A stretch of DNA of 64,000 nucleotides, taken from contig JALOCI010000006.1 in NCBI GenBank assembly GCA_023227835.1, positions 1 to 64,000 of the forward strand. The letters are read 5' to 3'. Numbering within the stretch: position 1 is the stretch's first letter; every line of letters starts with the position of its first letter. The position numbers and the translations under genes are program-made. Source of the DNA: Bacteroidales bacterium (GTDB lineage: Bacteria > Bacteroidota > Bacteroidia > Bacteroidales > UBA932). A model generated the notes under the pieces. The model saw nothing but the letters and a program-made list of their open reading frames with translations, was not told the DNA's origin and did not search any database. This document shows, piece after piece, positions 8,967 through 18,689 of this stretch.

Positions 8967-10117
8967 AGATATTTCACCTTTTTGATCAAATTCTGTTTGT
9001 TTTGATGGCGCTTACTGTCTTCTATCTTTTTGTGTTTTCTCTTTACTCAATGTGGAACAAGAAAGAGAATAGACAAATCAAGAAGTTAAAAAACAGATTT
9101 GTTGTACTTATCCCGGCATATAAGGAAGACAGTGTAATAATGGAATCCGTTAATTCCGTGCTGAATCAGGATTATCCTAAGAATCTGCTTGATATTGTGG
9201 TTATTTCGGATAAAATGTCAGAACAAACAAATGACCGGCTTTCCAAATCCCCGATCAAGCTGTTAAAAATTAATCCCGAAACCAGTTCGAAGGCTTTTGC
9301 TATGCGATGTGCAATTGACACCCTGCCGGAAACTCATTATGATATAGTCGTAATTCTGGATGCAGACAATACTGTAAAGGAAGATTTTATATCTCGGGTC
9401 AACGATCTCTTCAACTCCGGTGTAAGGGCCTTGCAGGCTCATAGAATGGCAAAAGATACCGGGAATGACATGTCTGTCCTTGATGCGATAAGTGAAGAGA
9501 TAAACAACTCAATATTCAGAAAGGGGCATACTTCACTGGGCCTCTCTTCGGCTCTGATAGGATCCGGTATGGCATTTGAATTCAAATGGTTCAGGAATAA
9601 TGTGAACAATCTTGAAACTTCAGGTGAAGATAAAGAACTTGAGCTCCTGCTCTTCAAGGACAGGATATATATTGAATTTGCAGAAAATCTGCCGGTTTAT
9701 GATGAAAAAGTAAAAAAAGAAAAAATCTTTTATAATCAGAGGAGAAGATGGATCGCAACGCAGTTCGGGTCTTTGGCCAAGGGGTTAAAAGGGTTGCCGA
9801 AGGCTCTTGTAACATTTAATTTCGATTATGTTGACAAAGTAATACAATGGATGATGTTGCCAAGAGTTGTTGTCCTTGGTTTAATTTCAGTTATGGCCTT
9901 TATTTCACTTTTATTTGACTGGCAGCTGACTGTGAAATGGATATTCTTACTGATTTGCCTTATTGTGACATTTCTAATGGCAATTCCTCAATACCTTTTA
10001 ACAAAGAGAGCTCTGCATGCATTAAAACGGGTGCCACTTATTTTCTTGCTAATGTTCGCAAACCTGTTCCGTACTAAGGGGGCCAATAAAAAATTCATTC
10101 ATACACAAAAGGGATAG
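8963..10117 (+). CDS. Membrane GT2 glycosyltransferase (processive type)
   Basis: This 384-residue enzyme has one N-terminal membrane segment (about 10-30), a GT-A catalytic domain and two or three C-terminal membrane segments. Motifs in order are VLIPAYKED, VVISD, VILDADNTV, SGEDKELELLL, and the acceptor-binding QRRRWIATQ of the QxxRW class. This layout is shared with cellulose/hyaluronan/poly-GlcNAc synthase relatives and with non-processive membrane GT2s. Here it is one of several transferases in a repeat-unit locus, so single-sugar addition is as likely as polymerisation. Confidence 0.85.
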   Translation: MKIFHLFDQILFVLMALTVFYLFVFSLYSMWNKKENRQIKKLKNRFVVLIPAYKEDSVIMESVNSVLNQDYPKNLLDIVVISDKMSEQTNDRLSKSPIKLLKINPETSSKAFAMRCAIDTLPETHYDIVVILDADNTVKEDFISRVNDLFNSGVRALQAHRMAKDTGNDMSVLDAISEEINNSIFRKGHTSLGLSSALIGSGMAFEFKWFRNNVNNLETSGEDKELELLLFKDRIYIEFAENLPVYDEKVKKEKIFYNQRRRWIATQFGSLAKGLKGLPKALVTFNFDYVDKVIQWMMLPRVVVLGLISVMAFISLLFDWQLTVKWIFLLICLIVTFLMAIPQYLLTKRALHALKRVPLIFLLMFANLFRTKGANKKFIHTQKG

Positions 10118-10120
10118 AAT

Positions 10121-11209
10121 ATGAAAATAGCGATAGAAGCACAGCGTATATTCAGAACAAACAAACACGGCATGGATTTCGTGGCCCTTGAGACCATAAA
10201 GGAGCTTCAGAAGCTGGATTCGGAGAATGAGTATTTTATACTAGTCAGTCCCGGTAAAGATAATGAGGTGTTGCAAGAAACAGCCAATTTTCATATAATT
10301 GAACTTAAGTGTCCTACTTATCCGCTTTGGGAACAAATTGCCCTCCCCATAGCTATTAATAAAATCAGACCGGATGTGCTTCATTGTACAAGCAATACTG
10401 CTCCGCTTTTATGTAAAGTACCTTTAATACTTACCCTTCATGATATAATCTTCCTTGAGAAAAAGAGGAGTACAAGCAAGTCTCTGTATCAAACTTTGGG
10501 CTGGTACTATAGGAGAATGGTGGTTCCAGAGGTGCTTAAAAAATGCTCTAAGGTTATTACTGTGTCAAAATATGAAGCCGGAAGAATTGCAGAACAGCTA
10601 AAGCTATCCTCTGAAAAGTTAGTGGCTGTATATAATGGCGTTGGCAAGCATTTTGCGCCGGTAGCCTCTGAAGAGAAGAGTTATATCTTTTTTTTAGGTA
10701 ATACTGACCCTAAAAAAAATACAGAGAGGGTATTAAGAGCCTACTCGCACTATCTTCACATATCTGATAAAAAGATGCCGCTTTTAATAGCAGATCTTAA
10801 CATCCAATATGTAAAGGGTCTTATTGAGAAGGAGGGAATACGCGGAATTATTGATAAAATCAACACTCCGGGTTATATCAATAATTCAGATCTCCCCGGC
10901 ATATACTCTAAGGCCTTTGTGTTTTTATATCCTTCTTTGCGAGAGAGTTTTGGAATACCAATACTTGAGGCAATGGCCTGCGGCACTCCTGTAGTGACAT
11001 CATGTACCTCAGCCATGCCGGAAATTGCAGGAAATGCAGCATTGTTGGTTGATCCTAACAATGAAAAAGAGATAGCAGAGGCAATCGTTAAAATTGAAAA
11101 TGATAAGGATCTGAATAAGAATCTGGTTAATGCGGGAAAATTGCGTGCTTCTGAATTTTCGTGGGAATATACAGCCAGAGAAATTTTGAAAATATATAAT
11201 TCAATTTAG
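10121..11209 (+). CDS. GT4 family glycosyltransferase
   Basis: This 362-residue GT-B enzyme opens with MKIAIEAQRIF and has LTLHDIIF and ITVSKYEAGRIA in the acceptor domain, then FFLGNTDPKKN at the start of the donor domain. Near residue 275 is the donor-binding E-x7-E motif, ESFGIPILE, followed by AMACGTPVVTS. The sequence is close to mannosyltransferase-like members of the family. It lies 3 bases after the membrane GT2 and 3 bases before the flippase, within the forward polysaccharide operon. Confidence 0.88.
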   Translation: MKIAIEAQRIFRTNKHGMDFVALETIKELQKLDSENEYFILVSPGKDNEVLQETANFHIIELKCPTYPLWEQIALPIAINKIRPDVLHCTSNTAPLLCKVPLILTLHDIIFLEKKRSTSKSLYQTLGWYYRRMVVPEVLKKCSKVITVSKYEAGRIAEQLKLSSEKLVAVYNGVGKHFAPVASEEKSYIFFLGNTDPKKNTERVLRAYSHYLHISDKKMPLLIADLNIQYVKGLIEKEGIRGIIDKINTPGYINNSDLPGIYSKAFVFLYPSLRESFGIPILEAMACGTPVVTSCTSAMPEIAGNAALLVDPNNEKEIAEAIVKIENDKDLNKNLVNAGKLRASEFSWEYTAREILKIYNSI

Positions 11210-11212
11210 AAC

Positions 11213-12691
11213 TTGAGCGAGAAATCTTCATACAGGAACATCTTCAAGGCAACCTCCCTGTTTGGGGGGGTACAGGCAATCCAGATATTGCTTAACCTGA
11301 TAAGGGGGAAGATTATAGCTGTGCTTTTGGGAGCCGCGGGAATGGGTTTGAATACCATGTTCACTTCAGCTATTACAATGATAAATAATATCACCAGTCT
11401 GGGTTTGAACTACAGTGCGGTGAGGGATATCTCACAGTCAAACGAGAATGGGGACAATCAGCGGCTTTCCTCTACTGTAATTATTTTTAGGAGATGGCTT
11501 TATGGATCGGCAATTGCCGGATTCATCCTGGTTATAGCACTTTCACCGCTTTTAAGTCGGTACACATTCAAAAACCATGATTATACTTTAGCTTTTATCT
11601 TTCTTTCATTGATGCTTGTATTTAACACATTATCAATGGGAAATGCGGCAATAATGCAAGGTACAAGAAATCTGAAAAAGTTTGCACTCAATTCTTTTAC
11701 CGGGTCACTAATCTCTTTGATTGTCTCTGTTCCATTATATGCATTATGGGGTATGAAAGCCATTGTGCCTGCTCTGATTATATCTTCATTTGTTACTTAT
11801 CTATTCAGCAGATATTATTTATCCGGTATTAAGATCGCACGAGTAAAAGTTCCATTGGAGGAGACATATGTGAAAGGGCTTGATATGGCAAAATTGGGCG
11901 TTTTGATGTTGATGTCGACTTCAATAGGCTCATTGGTAAATTATCTTGTAAATTCATACATAATAAGTGTAGGATCAATTGCTGATTTGGGATTTTATCA
12001 GGCAGGCACAAGTATTGTCTCGCAATCTATCGGCCTTGTATTTACAGCAATGGCGGTCGATTATTATCCAAGATTGGCCGCAGTATGTAACGATAAGGCA
12101 AAAACCAACGAGATGATAAATCAACAGACTGAGATAGCACTGCTTATTGCATTACCTATCCTTTGCCTGATAATGCTGACTTCAACTATAATAATTCATA
12201 TCCTTTGGACGAAAGAGTATCTCATAATCAATAGTTTTATAAGGATCTTATGTCTTGCAATGGTTTTCAAAGTGCCGGGATATCTTATAGGTGCATTATT
12301 GTTTGCAAAGGGAGATAAGAAGGTGTTTTTCTATGTTGAGGGGATCTTCGCAAATTTCAGTCTTTTAGTATCATGTGTTATCGGATACAAATTGGGTGGA
12401 TTAAACGGACTGGCATGGGGATATGTCATAATGCACATATGCTATTTTGCACTTGTGGCTCTTGTGACAGGAAAGAGATATTCATTTGTTATTAATCGTG
12501 ATTTATGGAAGCAGTTCGGTATCCAATCATTGCTGGCCACGGGAGTATTTTGTTTCATATTTTTTCTGAAAGATATATACGGATACATTGGGGGATCTCT
12601 GGTATGTGCACTGCTTATTGTCTATTCTTTCAGGTTGCTGGATAGAATGATAGATATTAAGGAGTTTTTGCAAAAATTTCGTCGTCAATGA
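11213..12691 (+). CDS. Wzx-like lipid-linked oligosaccharide flippase
   Basis: This 492-residue protein has about 12-14 membrane segments and the family opening SSYRNIFKATSLFGGVQ, followed by LIRGKIIAVLLGAAGMGL. It should flip undecaprenyl-linked repeat units across the inner membrane. The start is TTG at 11213; no in-frame ATG precedes the conserved N-terminus. Its stop overlaps the stop of the converging GT4 gene by seven bases, marking the end of the forward arm of the locus. Confidence 0.86.
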   Translation: MSEKSSYRNIFKATSLFGGVQAIQILLNLIRGKIIAVLLGAAGMGLNTMFTSAITMINNITSLGLNYSAVRDISQSNENGDNQRLSSTVIIFRRWLYGSAIAGFILVIALSPLLSRYTFKNHDYTLAFIFLSLMLVFNTLSMGNAAIMQGTRNLKKFALNSFTGSLISLIVSVPLYALWGMKAIVPALIISSFVTYLFSRYYLSGIKIARVKVPLEETYVKGLDMAKLGVLMLMSTSIGSLVNYLVNSYIISVGSIADLGFYQAGTSIVSQSIGLVFTAMAVDYYPRLAAVCNDKAKTNEMINQQTEIALLIALPILCLIMLTSTIIIHILWTKEYLIINSFIRILCLAMVFKVPGYLIGALLFAKGDKKVFFYVEGIFANFSLLVSCVIGYKLGGLNGLAWGYVIMHICYFALVALVTGKRYSFVINRDLWKQFGIQSLLATGVFCFIFFLKDIYGYIGGSLVCALLIVYSFRLLDRMIDIKEFLQKFRRQ

Positions 12692-13866
12692 TTTTTTAAC
12701 GCAGTAAAAAAATTAAAGGCAAAATTCTCCTTACTGAATTTCTTGGATTGCTCAATCGCGTGTTTTGACATGCTTTGTTGTAAATTTCTGTCATTATAAA
12801 TCGTAAGAATTGACTTTGTGAGGTTATGCACGAGGTGCTCGTCTTTTTTCAGAATTATAGAGCAATTACTATTAACAGCTTCTGGCATACCGCCAGATTG
12901 TGTTGCTATTATAGGGAGTCCGGCAGCCATGCTCTCTATTGCAGTCAAAGGGAACGCCTCCTCACAAGTAGATGGTATGACAGAAAGATTACAAAATCTT
13001 AATATCCCGGGAATATGTTTGTATGGCTGATACCCGGTAAAAATCACTCTCTCCCCCAGATTGGAAGAAATTTTATATATATCTACGAGATACTCGTTTT
13101 TAGAGAGGTCATTTACAGACGCGCTCCCTACAATAAGTAATTTAATGTCAGGGAAATCCTTTATGGCGGAAAAAGCCTCAAGTAGTTCTTTAATACCTTT
13201 AATTGGCTCAATCCTTCCGGTATATACAATCACAAAATCCTCCTCTTTTAATCTGAATTGAGTTCTGCTAACGCTTTGGTCAGATATGTTACGGAATTTT
13301 TCAAGATCAATACCATTGTAGACGACATTCACCTTGTCAATAGAAGAATCCAGAGTACAGACTCGTTGCTTTATATAGGATGATACAGCTAAAACACCGG
13401 TGCATGCCGAAACCACCTCTTCGGCCAGTTTAGCTCCTTTGTAAAGATTGTCGTAATGAAGGTGGAGGAATAGTTTTCCGTGATATGTTTTTCTTAAAGG
13501 TAATACGAATCCGGGTCTGTTTTCTGAAATCAATACCTCATAATCTCCTGAAGCTATTCTTTTGCTGACCTCTTTGGCAAAAAAATCAAGATAGTAATTG
13601 TAAAAAAAGGAGCGGTGTGAATATTGGAATACCTTCCTTTTTACTTTGGTTATAAATGAGTTATTGTTTATAAGAACGAACTTTGTCCTTTTATAATTAG
13701 TGAAATCGATTTTCTCAAACTCCTTGTCGTAAACCCCAAATATTGTGATATTATGTTCCTGATGTTCTTCGTTATAATTGATTAAAAAATCTATAAGTGT
13801 TTCTACCGCACCACCTTTAATTGCTGGCACAGGTAATATTCCGGTTGTGATTATTGCTATGTTCAT
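12685..13866 (-). CDS. GT4 family glycosyltransferase
   Basis: This enzyme of about 393 residues has MNIAIITTG at the start, LPVPAIKGGAVETLI in the glycine-rich loop, VVYNGIDLEKF, IVYTGRIEPIKG, and the donor-binding EEAFPLTAIESMAAGLPII. All are hallmarks of GT-B/GT4 transferases. I use the ATG at 13866; an adjacent TTG codon would add one residue. The gene converges on the flippase gene and lies 15 bases downstream of the beta-propeller protein gene, with which it is probably co-transcribed. Confidence 0.87.
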   Translation of the reverse strand: MNIAIITTGILPVPAIKGGAVETLIDFLINYNEEHQEHNITIFGVYDKEFEKIDFTNYKRTKFVLINNNSFITKVKRKVFQYSHRSFFYNYYLDFFAKEVSKRIASGDYEVLISENRPGFVLPLRKTYHGKLFLHLHYDNLYKGAKLAEEVVSACTGVLAVSSYIKQRVCTLDSSIDKVNVVYNGIDLEKFRNISDQSVSRTQFRLKEEDFVIVYTGRIEPIKGIKELLEAFSAIKDFPDIKLLIVGSASVNDLSKNEYLVDIYKISSNLGERVIFTGYQPYKHIPGILRFCNLSVIPSTCEEAFPLTAIESMAAGLPIIATQSGGMPEAVNSNCSIILKKDEHLVHNLTKSILTIYNDRNLQQSMSKHAIEQSKKFSKENFAFNFFTALKNH

Positions 13867-13881
13867 CAAAGAGGTAAATTA

Positions 13882-14787
13882 TCAGTGTTTCGAGTGTAAA
13901 AGCTCATCTCTTTTCTTTATCAGGAAATTTGCAATATGACCTGCCATAGGATATAGATATCCGTATCCGTCAACAACACAGCCCCCTTCATAAAAATTTA
14001 TTGTGTGTGTTCCCAGATTATATTTGAATGAATGAGGGGTTATTGACAGTATGTTCTTTTCAGTAAATTCATCTTTGCTTAGTTTTACTATTTGCTGAAT
14101 CATCATACCTGCCCCATATCGTTCCGAGCTATTTTGTGCGGGTCTGTATATATTCCCATCAATTGTGAATATATTTCCTGCAGGTCTTGATGATGAAAGT
14201 CCTGTTACAATTGGCCCTCCATTGTTTGTGCAAGTATATTCTCCTTGAAAATTCTCCGAATGGTAAAGAAAAAGTTTTTCATTGGATTCGGGCACTTTTG
14301 ATGCAAAGAGCCAATACTCGTTGTTATAATTAAACAACGTAGCATCTGTCATAGGCTCACTAATCATAATCCCTGTTTTGATTACAGAATTGCTGTTTTC
14401 ATTGTATTCATATACAGACAGTTTTCCTGATGCGCTATTTTCCGGAAAGAGGTATATCTTACCGTTTAATTTATGGAATGCAGGGTAGGACAGGTGACTT
14501 TCAAGTTCTAATATAGTGTGTCTCTCAATGAGTCTTTTACTCTTGTTGTCTATTATAAGTCTTGCTATCCTGCCCTTTTTTTCGGAAAAAGGCAGTTCTT
14601 CAACCAAAACATTAATAATAGAGTCATCTGAATTAACGACAAAAGGATCTGCAAAAAAACGGTCCTTGTAAGAGTGTTTTAACCACTTTATTCTCTCCAA
14701 CTGTCCCTTTTTAATAAGGCTTTCAGGAGTTGTGGCGGAGAACCCGATATTCCAATTGTGGCTATATATGTATTTAGAGTAGAACAA
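13882..14787 (-). CDS. Beta-propeller protein resembling GINT1 N-terminal domain
   Basis: This 301-residue protein has no signal peptide or membrane segment. It shows the repeated blade motifs of a five-bladed propeller related to GH43/GH32 folds: WNIGF, RFFADPFVV, LSYPAFHKLNGKIYLFPEN, DATLF, WLFASK, RPAGNIF and IYRPAQNSSERYG. This order matches the N-terminal domain of plant GINT1-type proteins, which also occurs alone in bacterial polysaccharide clusters. Its chemical role there is not established. The start is TTG, since an in-frame TGA lies two codons upstream and no ATG is available. Family assignment is from memory of motifs, hence moderate. Confidence 0.65.
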   Translation of the reverse strand: MFYSKYIYSHNWNIGFSATTPESLIKKGQLERIKWLKHSYKDRFFADPFVVNSDDSIINVLVEELPFSEKKGRIARLIIDNKSKRLIERHTILELESHLSYPAFHKLNGKIYLFPENSASGKLSVYEYNENSNSVIKTGIMISEPMTDATLFNYNNEYWLFASKVPESNEKLFLYHSENFQGEYTCTNNGGPIVTGLSSSRPAGNIFTIDGNIYRPAQNSSERYGAGMMIQQIVKLSKDEFTEKNILSITPHSFKYNLGTHTINFYEGGCVVDGYGYLYPMAGHIANFLIKKRDELLHSKH

Positions 14788-14888
14788 AGTTCAATTGTTT
14801 TTTATTTATACATTGAAAATAATAAAAAAACAGACAATATGTCCATTATTAACGGCAATATTTTAAATTTGTAATAATATGAATAATT

Positions 14889-15515
14889 ATGGCAAGTTTC
14901 GGGATGTTAGCTGAAAGATTAAAGCAAAACGACAGGTTAAAGCATTTTGTACTTAACCTTCTTATAAATCCTGTACGGACAAGGCCGAGACTATGGCTTC
15001 GTATGTTAAGACCCTTGTACATAAAAAAAGGAAGTCGCTCGGTTTTATGCAGTAGCGCACGAAAGGATATTGTGCCATTCAATAAGTTTATCATCGGCAG
15101 AAATTCTGTTGTGGAGGATTATGCTACAGTTAACAATATGGTGGGAAACATTGAAATAGGTGATAATACAAGAATCGGGATAGGGAATGTGATTATAGGT
15201 CCTGTATCAATTGGAAGTAATGTGAATCTCGCCCAGAATGTAACCGTTTCAGGATTGGATCATAATTATGAGGATGTTAATAGCTCTATTGCAAGTCAGG
15301 GGGTATCCACTTCGCAGATTGTAATTGAGGATGATGTGTGGGTAGGGGCAAACAGTGTCATTACAAAAGGAATCAGAATCGGCACCCACTCGGTTGTCGC
15401 AGCCTGCAGCCTGGTTAATAAGGATGTACCACCGTTTAGTATTGTCGGAGGTAACCCTGCAAGATTACTTAAACAATATTCGAAAGAATCCGGGAAATGG
15501 GAGAGGATTATGTAA
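14889..15515 (+). CDS. Left-handed beta-helix O-acyltransferase
   Basis: This 208-residue protein has about ten hexapeptide turns of the [LIV]GxxxX type (IGDNTRIGIGNVIIGPVSIG, VWVGANSVITKGIRIG) and the closing VNKDVPPFSIVGGNPARLLK typical of the WcaF/maltose acetyltransferase group. The catalytic histidine is likely in GLDHNYED. It probably O-acetylates the polysaccharide or a precursor using acetyl-CoA. It is transcribed away from the propeller gene, and a TAAATTTG element at 14864-14871 may be its -7 box. Its stop abuts the stop of the converging GT2. Confidence 0.88.
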   Translation: MASFGMLAERLKQNDRLKHFVLNLLINPVRTRPRLWLRMLRPLYIKKGSRSVLCSSARKDIVPFNKFIIGRNSVVEDYATVNNMVGNIEIGDNTRIGIGNVIIGPVSIGSNVNLAQNVTVSGLDHNYEDVNSSIASQGVSTSQIVIEDDVWVGANSVITKGIRIGTHSVVAACSLVNKDVPPFSIVGGNPARLLKQYSKESGKWERIM

Positions 15516-16694
15516 TTATCTCCTGCGGGATTTTTCCCATGTTCCGTCACCTCTCTTTTTCCTTATCAGATATACTATACCGGGGAAAACATTATAGTTC
15601 ATAAACAAGAAGTAGTAAGGGACAAAAAGTATTTTAACACTAGTCTCCTTACCCTCCGTTTTTTTGCCTAAAATAGCAAGAGAATAGAACAAAAGCTGCA
15701 GAGCAAGCATTGATATGTAGATAATGTGCGGATTGATGATAACTATTGCAGCATTGACCGGAAGAAGGGAAAAAAGAGCAACCGGTGTAATACTCCAGCG
15801 TAATACTCTGTGAGAAATATACTGAAAAAACAGAGTAGGGTATTTTACCGGATTTAGTATTCTGGCAAGAACTAAAATTGACTGAATACCACCGGCAGAA
15901 ATTCTGACCTTTCTCTTTCTCTCTTCATTAATGTTCACGGACCCTTGTTCTACGGCATAGGCTTCCTTGCAATATCTTATTACATATCCCCTGGCTGCAA
16001 TTTTCATTGAGAGCACAAAATCATCAAGCAAAATATCCGGGGGCATCTCTTCATACAGCGAACGTCTTATTGCAAAGAGCTCTCCGGCAGCTCCGACTGC
16101 AGAGTATAACCTGGAATCCATATCTTTCAGGAATGACTCATATTTCCAGTAGATGCCTTCTCCTCCGGATGAGAGGCTCTCCTTGTCAGACATTGATATT
16201 CTTTTCTCTCCGGCTACACATCCGACCTTTGAGTCTTGGAACTCTTCAACTATTAAAGAGACTGAGAGATCATTAATCATTGTATTGGCATCGGTGAGGA
16301 TAATTATAGGAGACTCTATCAATGGCACAACCCGGTTTATTGCTGCGGATTTTCCCTTTCTTTCAGGGGAAAAAAAGACTTTTGCCCTATCGTATTGTGA
16401 GAGTTGTACATTTGTGCTGTCATTTGAGCCGTCAGTTACCCATACAATTTTCAATTTATCTTCGGGGTATCTAATCTGAAGGCAATTCTGCATCTTTTCA
16501 TCTATAATATCCTCCTCATTATATGCAGCAATAAGCAGCGTTACCTCAGGCAACTCATCCCTACCGACGGATTTATCCTTTTTTAAGAGTAACTCTTTTA
16601 CTTTTACAAGGCAAAAAATGATAATCCCGTATCCCAGATATGTGTAGAATACTATTAAGAGGGCAAGCCAAAAATATATCTCAAGCACATTCAT
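15516..16694 (-). CDS. Membrane GT2 glycosyltransferase (poly-GlcNAc/hyaluronan synthase-like)
   Basis: This 392-residue enzyme has an N-terminal membrane segment (about 5-30), a GT-A domain and several C-terminal membrane segments. Motifs are LLIAAYNEED, VTDGSNDST, ILTDANTMI, GELFAIRR, and the acidic LLDDFVLSMKIAARGY. The usual QxxRW is not evident; RKVRISAGG occupies the position. It adds a sugar to the growing repeat unit or chain. Its ATG overlaps the stop of the upstream GT4 gene by four bases, so it is the last gene of a four-gene reverse operon. Confidence 0.85.
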   Translation of the reverse strand: MNVLEIYFWLALLIVFYTYLGYGIIIFCLVKVKELLLKKDKSVGRDELPEVTLLIAAYNEEDIIDEKMQNCLQIRYPEDKLKIVWVTDGSNDSTNVQLSQYDRAKVFFSPERKGKSAAINRVVPLIESPIIILTDANTMINDLSVSLIVEEFQDSKVGCVAGEKRISMSDKESLSSGGEGIYWKYESFLKDMDSRLYSAVGAAGELFAIRRSLYEEMPPDILLDDFVLSMKIAARGYVIRYCKEAYAVEQGSVNINEERKRKVRISAGGIQSILVLARILNPVKYPTLFFQYISHRVLRWSITPVALFSLLPVNAAIVIINPHIIYISMLALQLLFYSLAILGKKTEGKETSVKILFVPYYFLFMNYNVFPGIVYLIRKKRGDGTWEKSRRR

Positions 16695-17818
16695 TGTTTG
16701 TTAAATATTTCATCTACAACTCGTTTCATCTGCACTTCCCATGAAAGAGCATCAACGATTGTATCTCTTATCTCTTCCGGTGTCATTTTTAGAGATTTGT
16801 AAAAATCAATAACTGATTTTACACATATAGGAGAGTCATCAGAGGGTGCTTTTAATACGTAAGGCATATAATCAAAGTCGTCATCCACTTCAGAGTAAAT
16901 AAAAGGGATACCTCTTGCTGCATACTCCCGGTTTTTAAGTGTTTTTATTTTTGTGATATTGGACCGGTGGCGCGCAAGACTGGCTATTCCGAAATCAGCG
17001 TTATCAAAGAGAGTGTCAAGCTCTTCCCCGTGCCTGAATCCAAGAAACCTGACATGTTCTTCTATTCCGTATTCAGAGACTAGTTGGGTTAATGACTTTA
17101 TAATATCTGAAGTACCTTCACCTATAATTTCCAGGTTAACTTCTTCTGAATGTTCATCTTTATAGTATTCTCCAAGACCTTTTATTATCCTGTCGAAGCC
17201 ATGCCAGTAGTGTATCTCGGCAACGGCAATCATATTAAATGCTGTACTTTCCTTTTTTTTGATTTTTAATCTTATGCTGTTGAAATCTATTCCATTAGAG
17301 ATATTTATTGTTGGTATACCCTCGATCTCTTTAAGGTCTGTAAAGGTTACTATTCTTGATATATGACCCGGCAACCTTTTTCTGAATATCCTGTTAAGCC
17401 GGAAAATGAGCGCGTAATTAAGACTGGCACCCTCCGTCTCCTTATCATAAGGGTATGTAGGGTATTCCATGGCAACGTGTATCCCTGCATTGCGCAATCT
17501 CCTGAGCATCTTTAAAAGCGGCGGGTTTGTGTTATAGAAAGACCTGATATACACAAAATCATAGTGCTCTTTTAAAATATGTCCGGTAAGATTTGAAAAT
17601 TTGAACCATTTGAACAGCTTGGCATATATGCCATTCCCGAAGTTGTCTATAGTGAGGTCTCCGCAAATTCTTCTCTGTGTGCCATCCTTGTCAATGTCAA
17701 TGTAGCATAAGTCAACATCAAGCCCACATTTTCTGAGAGCTTCCACCTGATACAGAATCTTCTTGCTTATGCCACTGTGGGGGGCAAAGTCGAAGAAGTG
17801 GATAAATAATGCTCTCAT
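16691..17818 (-). CDS. GT4-like glycosyltransferase
   Basis: This 375-residue protein has GT-B character: FFDFAPHSGISKK with a glycine-containing loop, FVYIRSFYNTNPP, INISNGIDFNSI, MIAVAEIHYWHGFDRIIKGL and LEIIGEG. The donor-binding E-x7-E motif is weak; ADFGIASLARHRSNITKIK followed by REYAARGIPFIYSE takes its place, as in some divergent GT4 enzymes. ATGA overlaps join it to its neighbours on both sides. Glycosyltransferase identity is strong, donor unknown. Confidence 0.8.
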   Translation of the reverse strand: MRALFIHFFDFAPHSGISKKILYQVEALRKCGLDVDLCYIDIDKDGTQRRICGDLTIDNFGNGIYAKLFKWFKFSNLTGHILKEHYDFVYIRSFYNTNPPLLKMLRRLRNAGIHVAMEYPTYPYDKETEGASLNYALIFRLNRIFRKRLPGHISRIVTFTDLKEIEGIPTINISNGIDFNSIRLKIKKKESTAFNMIAVAEIHYWHGFDRIIKGLGEYYKDEHSEEVNLEIIGEGTSDIIKSLTQLVSEYGIEEHVRFLGFRHGEELDTLFDNADFGIASLARHRSNITKIKTLKNREYAARGIPFIYSEVDDDFDYMPYVLKAPSDDSPICVKSVIDFYKSLKMTPEEIRDTIVDALSWEVQMKRVVDEIFNKQ

Positions 17819-18672
17819 TGTTTGTTTACTAAATTTGACGGCTGATCTTTCACCTCTCCCGTGGTTTTGACAAAATATTTCCTTATTCCCTTAAATGCCC
17901 CTTTTACCCTGTTTGTAAATGCCTTCCTTAGAGATCCGTCTGCCGCTACTGTAGCAGTGCAGGTTGCAGCCCTTGCTTTCCTGCTCCTTACAAATGCAAT
18001 TTTGCCATATTGTTTCAATCCGTATGCCATTGCTCCATCTTCTCCCCTGATTATCTGTACACGATAGCCGACTTTTCTTCCATATTCTGCCTCGTATGCG
18101 AACACAAGTCCTCTGACGCTTCTCTCCGGACTTTTAAATGACAGAAGGAATAAGTTTATATCTCTTAACAATTCATAAAAAAACATCCAGAAACGCGGGT
18201 ATTCCTTGCTTGGCACATAACTCCAGAGTGATGATACTGCAACAATGCCTGGTTTCATAAGAGCCTCAATAAGAGTCTCTATATATTTTTCCGGATACAT
18301 TGTGTCGGCATCTATACAAATATAATATTTACCCTTGGCTTCCTGTAGACCTCTGTTCCTTGCATAGCCGCAGCTTTTTTTCTCTTCGTTATAATATGGA
18401 AGCATCGTGGCTTTATATACATCCGCGGTTCTGTCTGCGGATGAGTTGTCAACACCTAAAATTTCAATAGGATATTTACACTTTGTGTCACTCAAAGACC
18501 ACAAGCAACTTAGAAGCCTTTTCTCTTCATTATATGCAATCACCACCACCGAAGCGACCGGATTGTCACTCTGCAGAGACCGGAGTTTTTCTCTTACCTC
18601 ATCTATGACGTATGAGGGTGCCTCACTAAAGGGTTTTTCAAAAACAGAGAGGTATTTTTTATACCATTTCAT
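17815..18672 (-). CDS. GT2 glycosyltransferase
   Basis: This enzyme of about 285 residues has VVIAYNEEKRL, LGVDNSSADRT, GYARNRGLQEAKGKYYIC, and the metal-binding CIDADTMYP. A later hydrophobic segment (FFYELLRDINLFLLSF) may sit in or on the membrane. I chose the ATG at 18672, where MKWYKKYL begins and a 17-base gap to the previous gene remains. An ATG at 18720 in the same frame would overlap the previous gene by 31 bases and add an implausible hydrophobic leader. The C-terminus is basic. Confidence 0.85.
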   Translation of the reverse strand: MKWYKKYLSVFEKPFSEAPSYVIDEVREKLRSLQSDNPVASVVVIAYNEEKRLLSCLWSLSDTKCKYPIEILGVDNSSADRTADVYKATMLPYYNEEKKSCGYARNRGLQEAKGKYYICIDADTMYPEKYIETLIEALMKPGIVAVSSLWSYVPSKEYPRFWMFFYELLRDINLFLLSFKSPERSVRGLVFAYEAEYGRKVGYRVQIIRGEDGAMAYGLKQYGKIAFVRSRKARAATCTATVAADGSLRKAFTNRVKGAFKGIRKYFVKTTGEVKDQPSNLVNKQ

Positions 18673-18689
18673 AAGCCTTGTTTGTGTTT

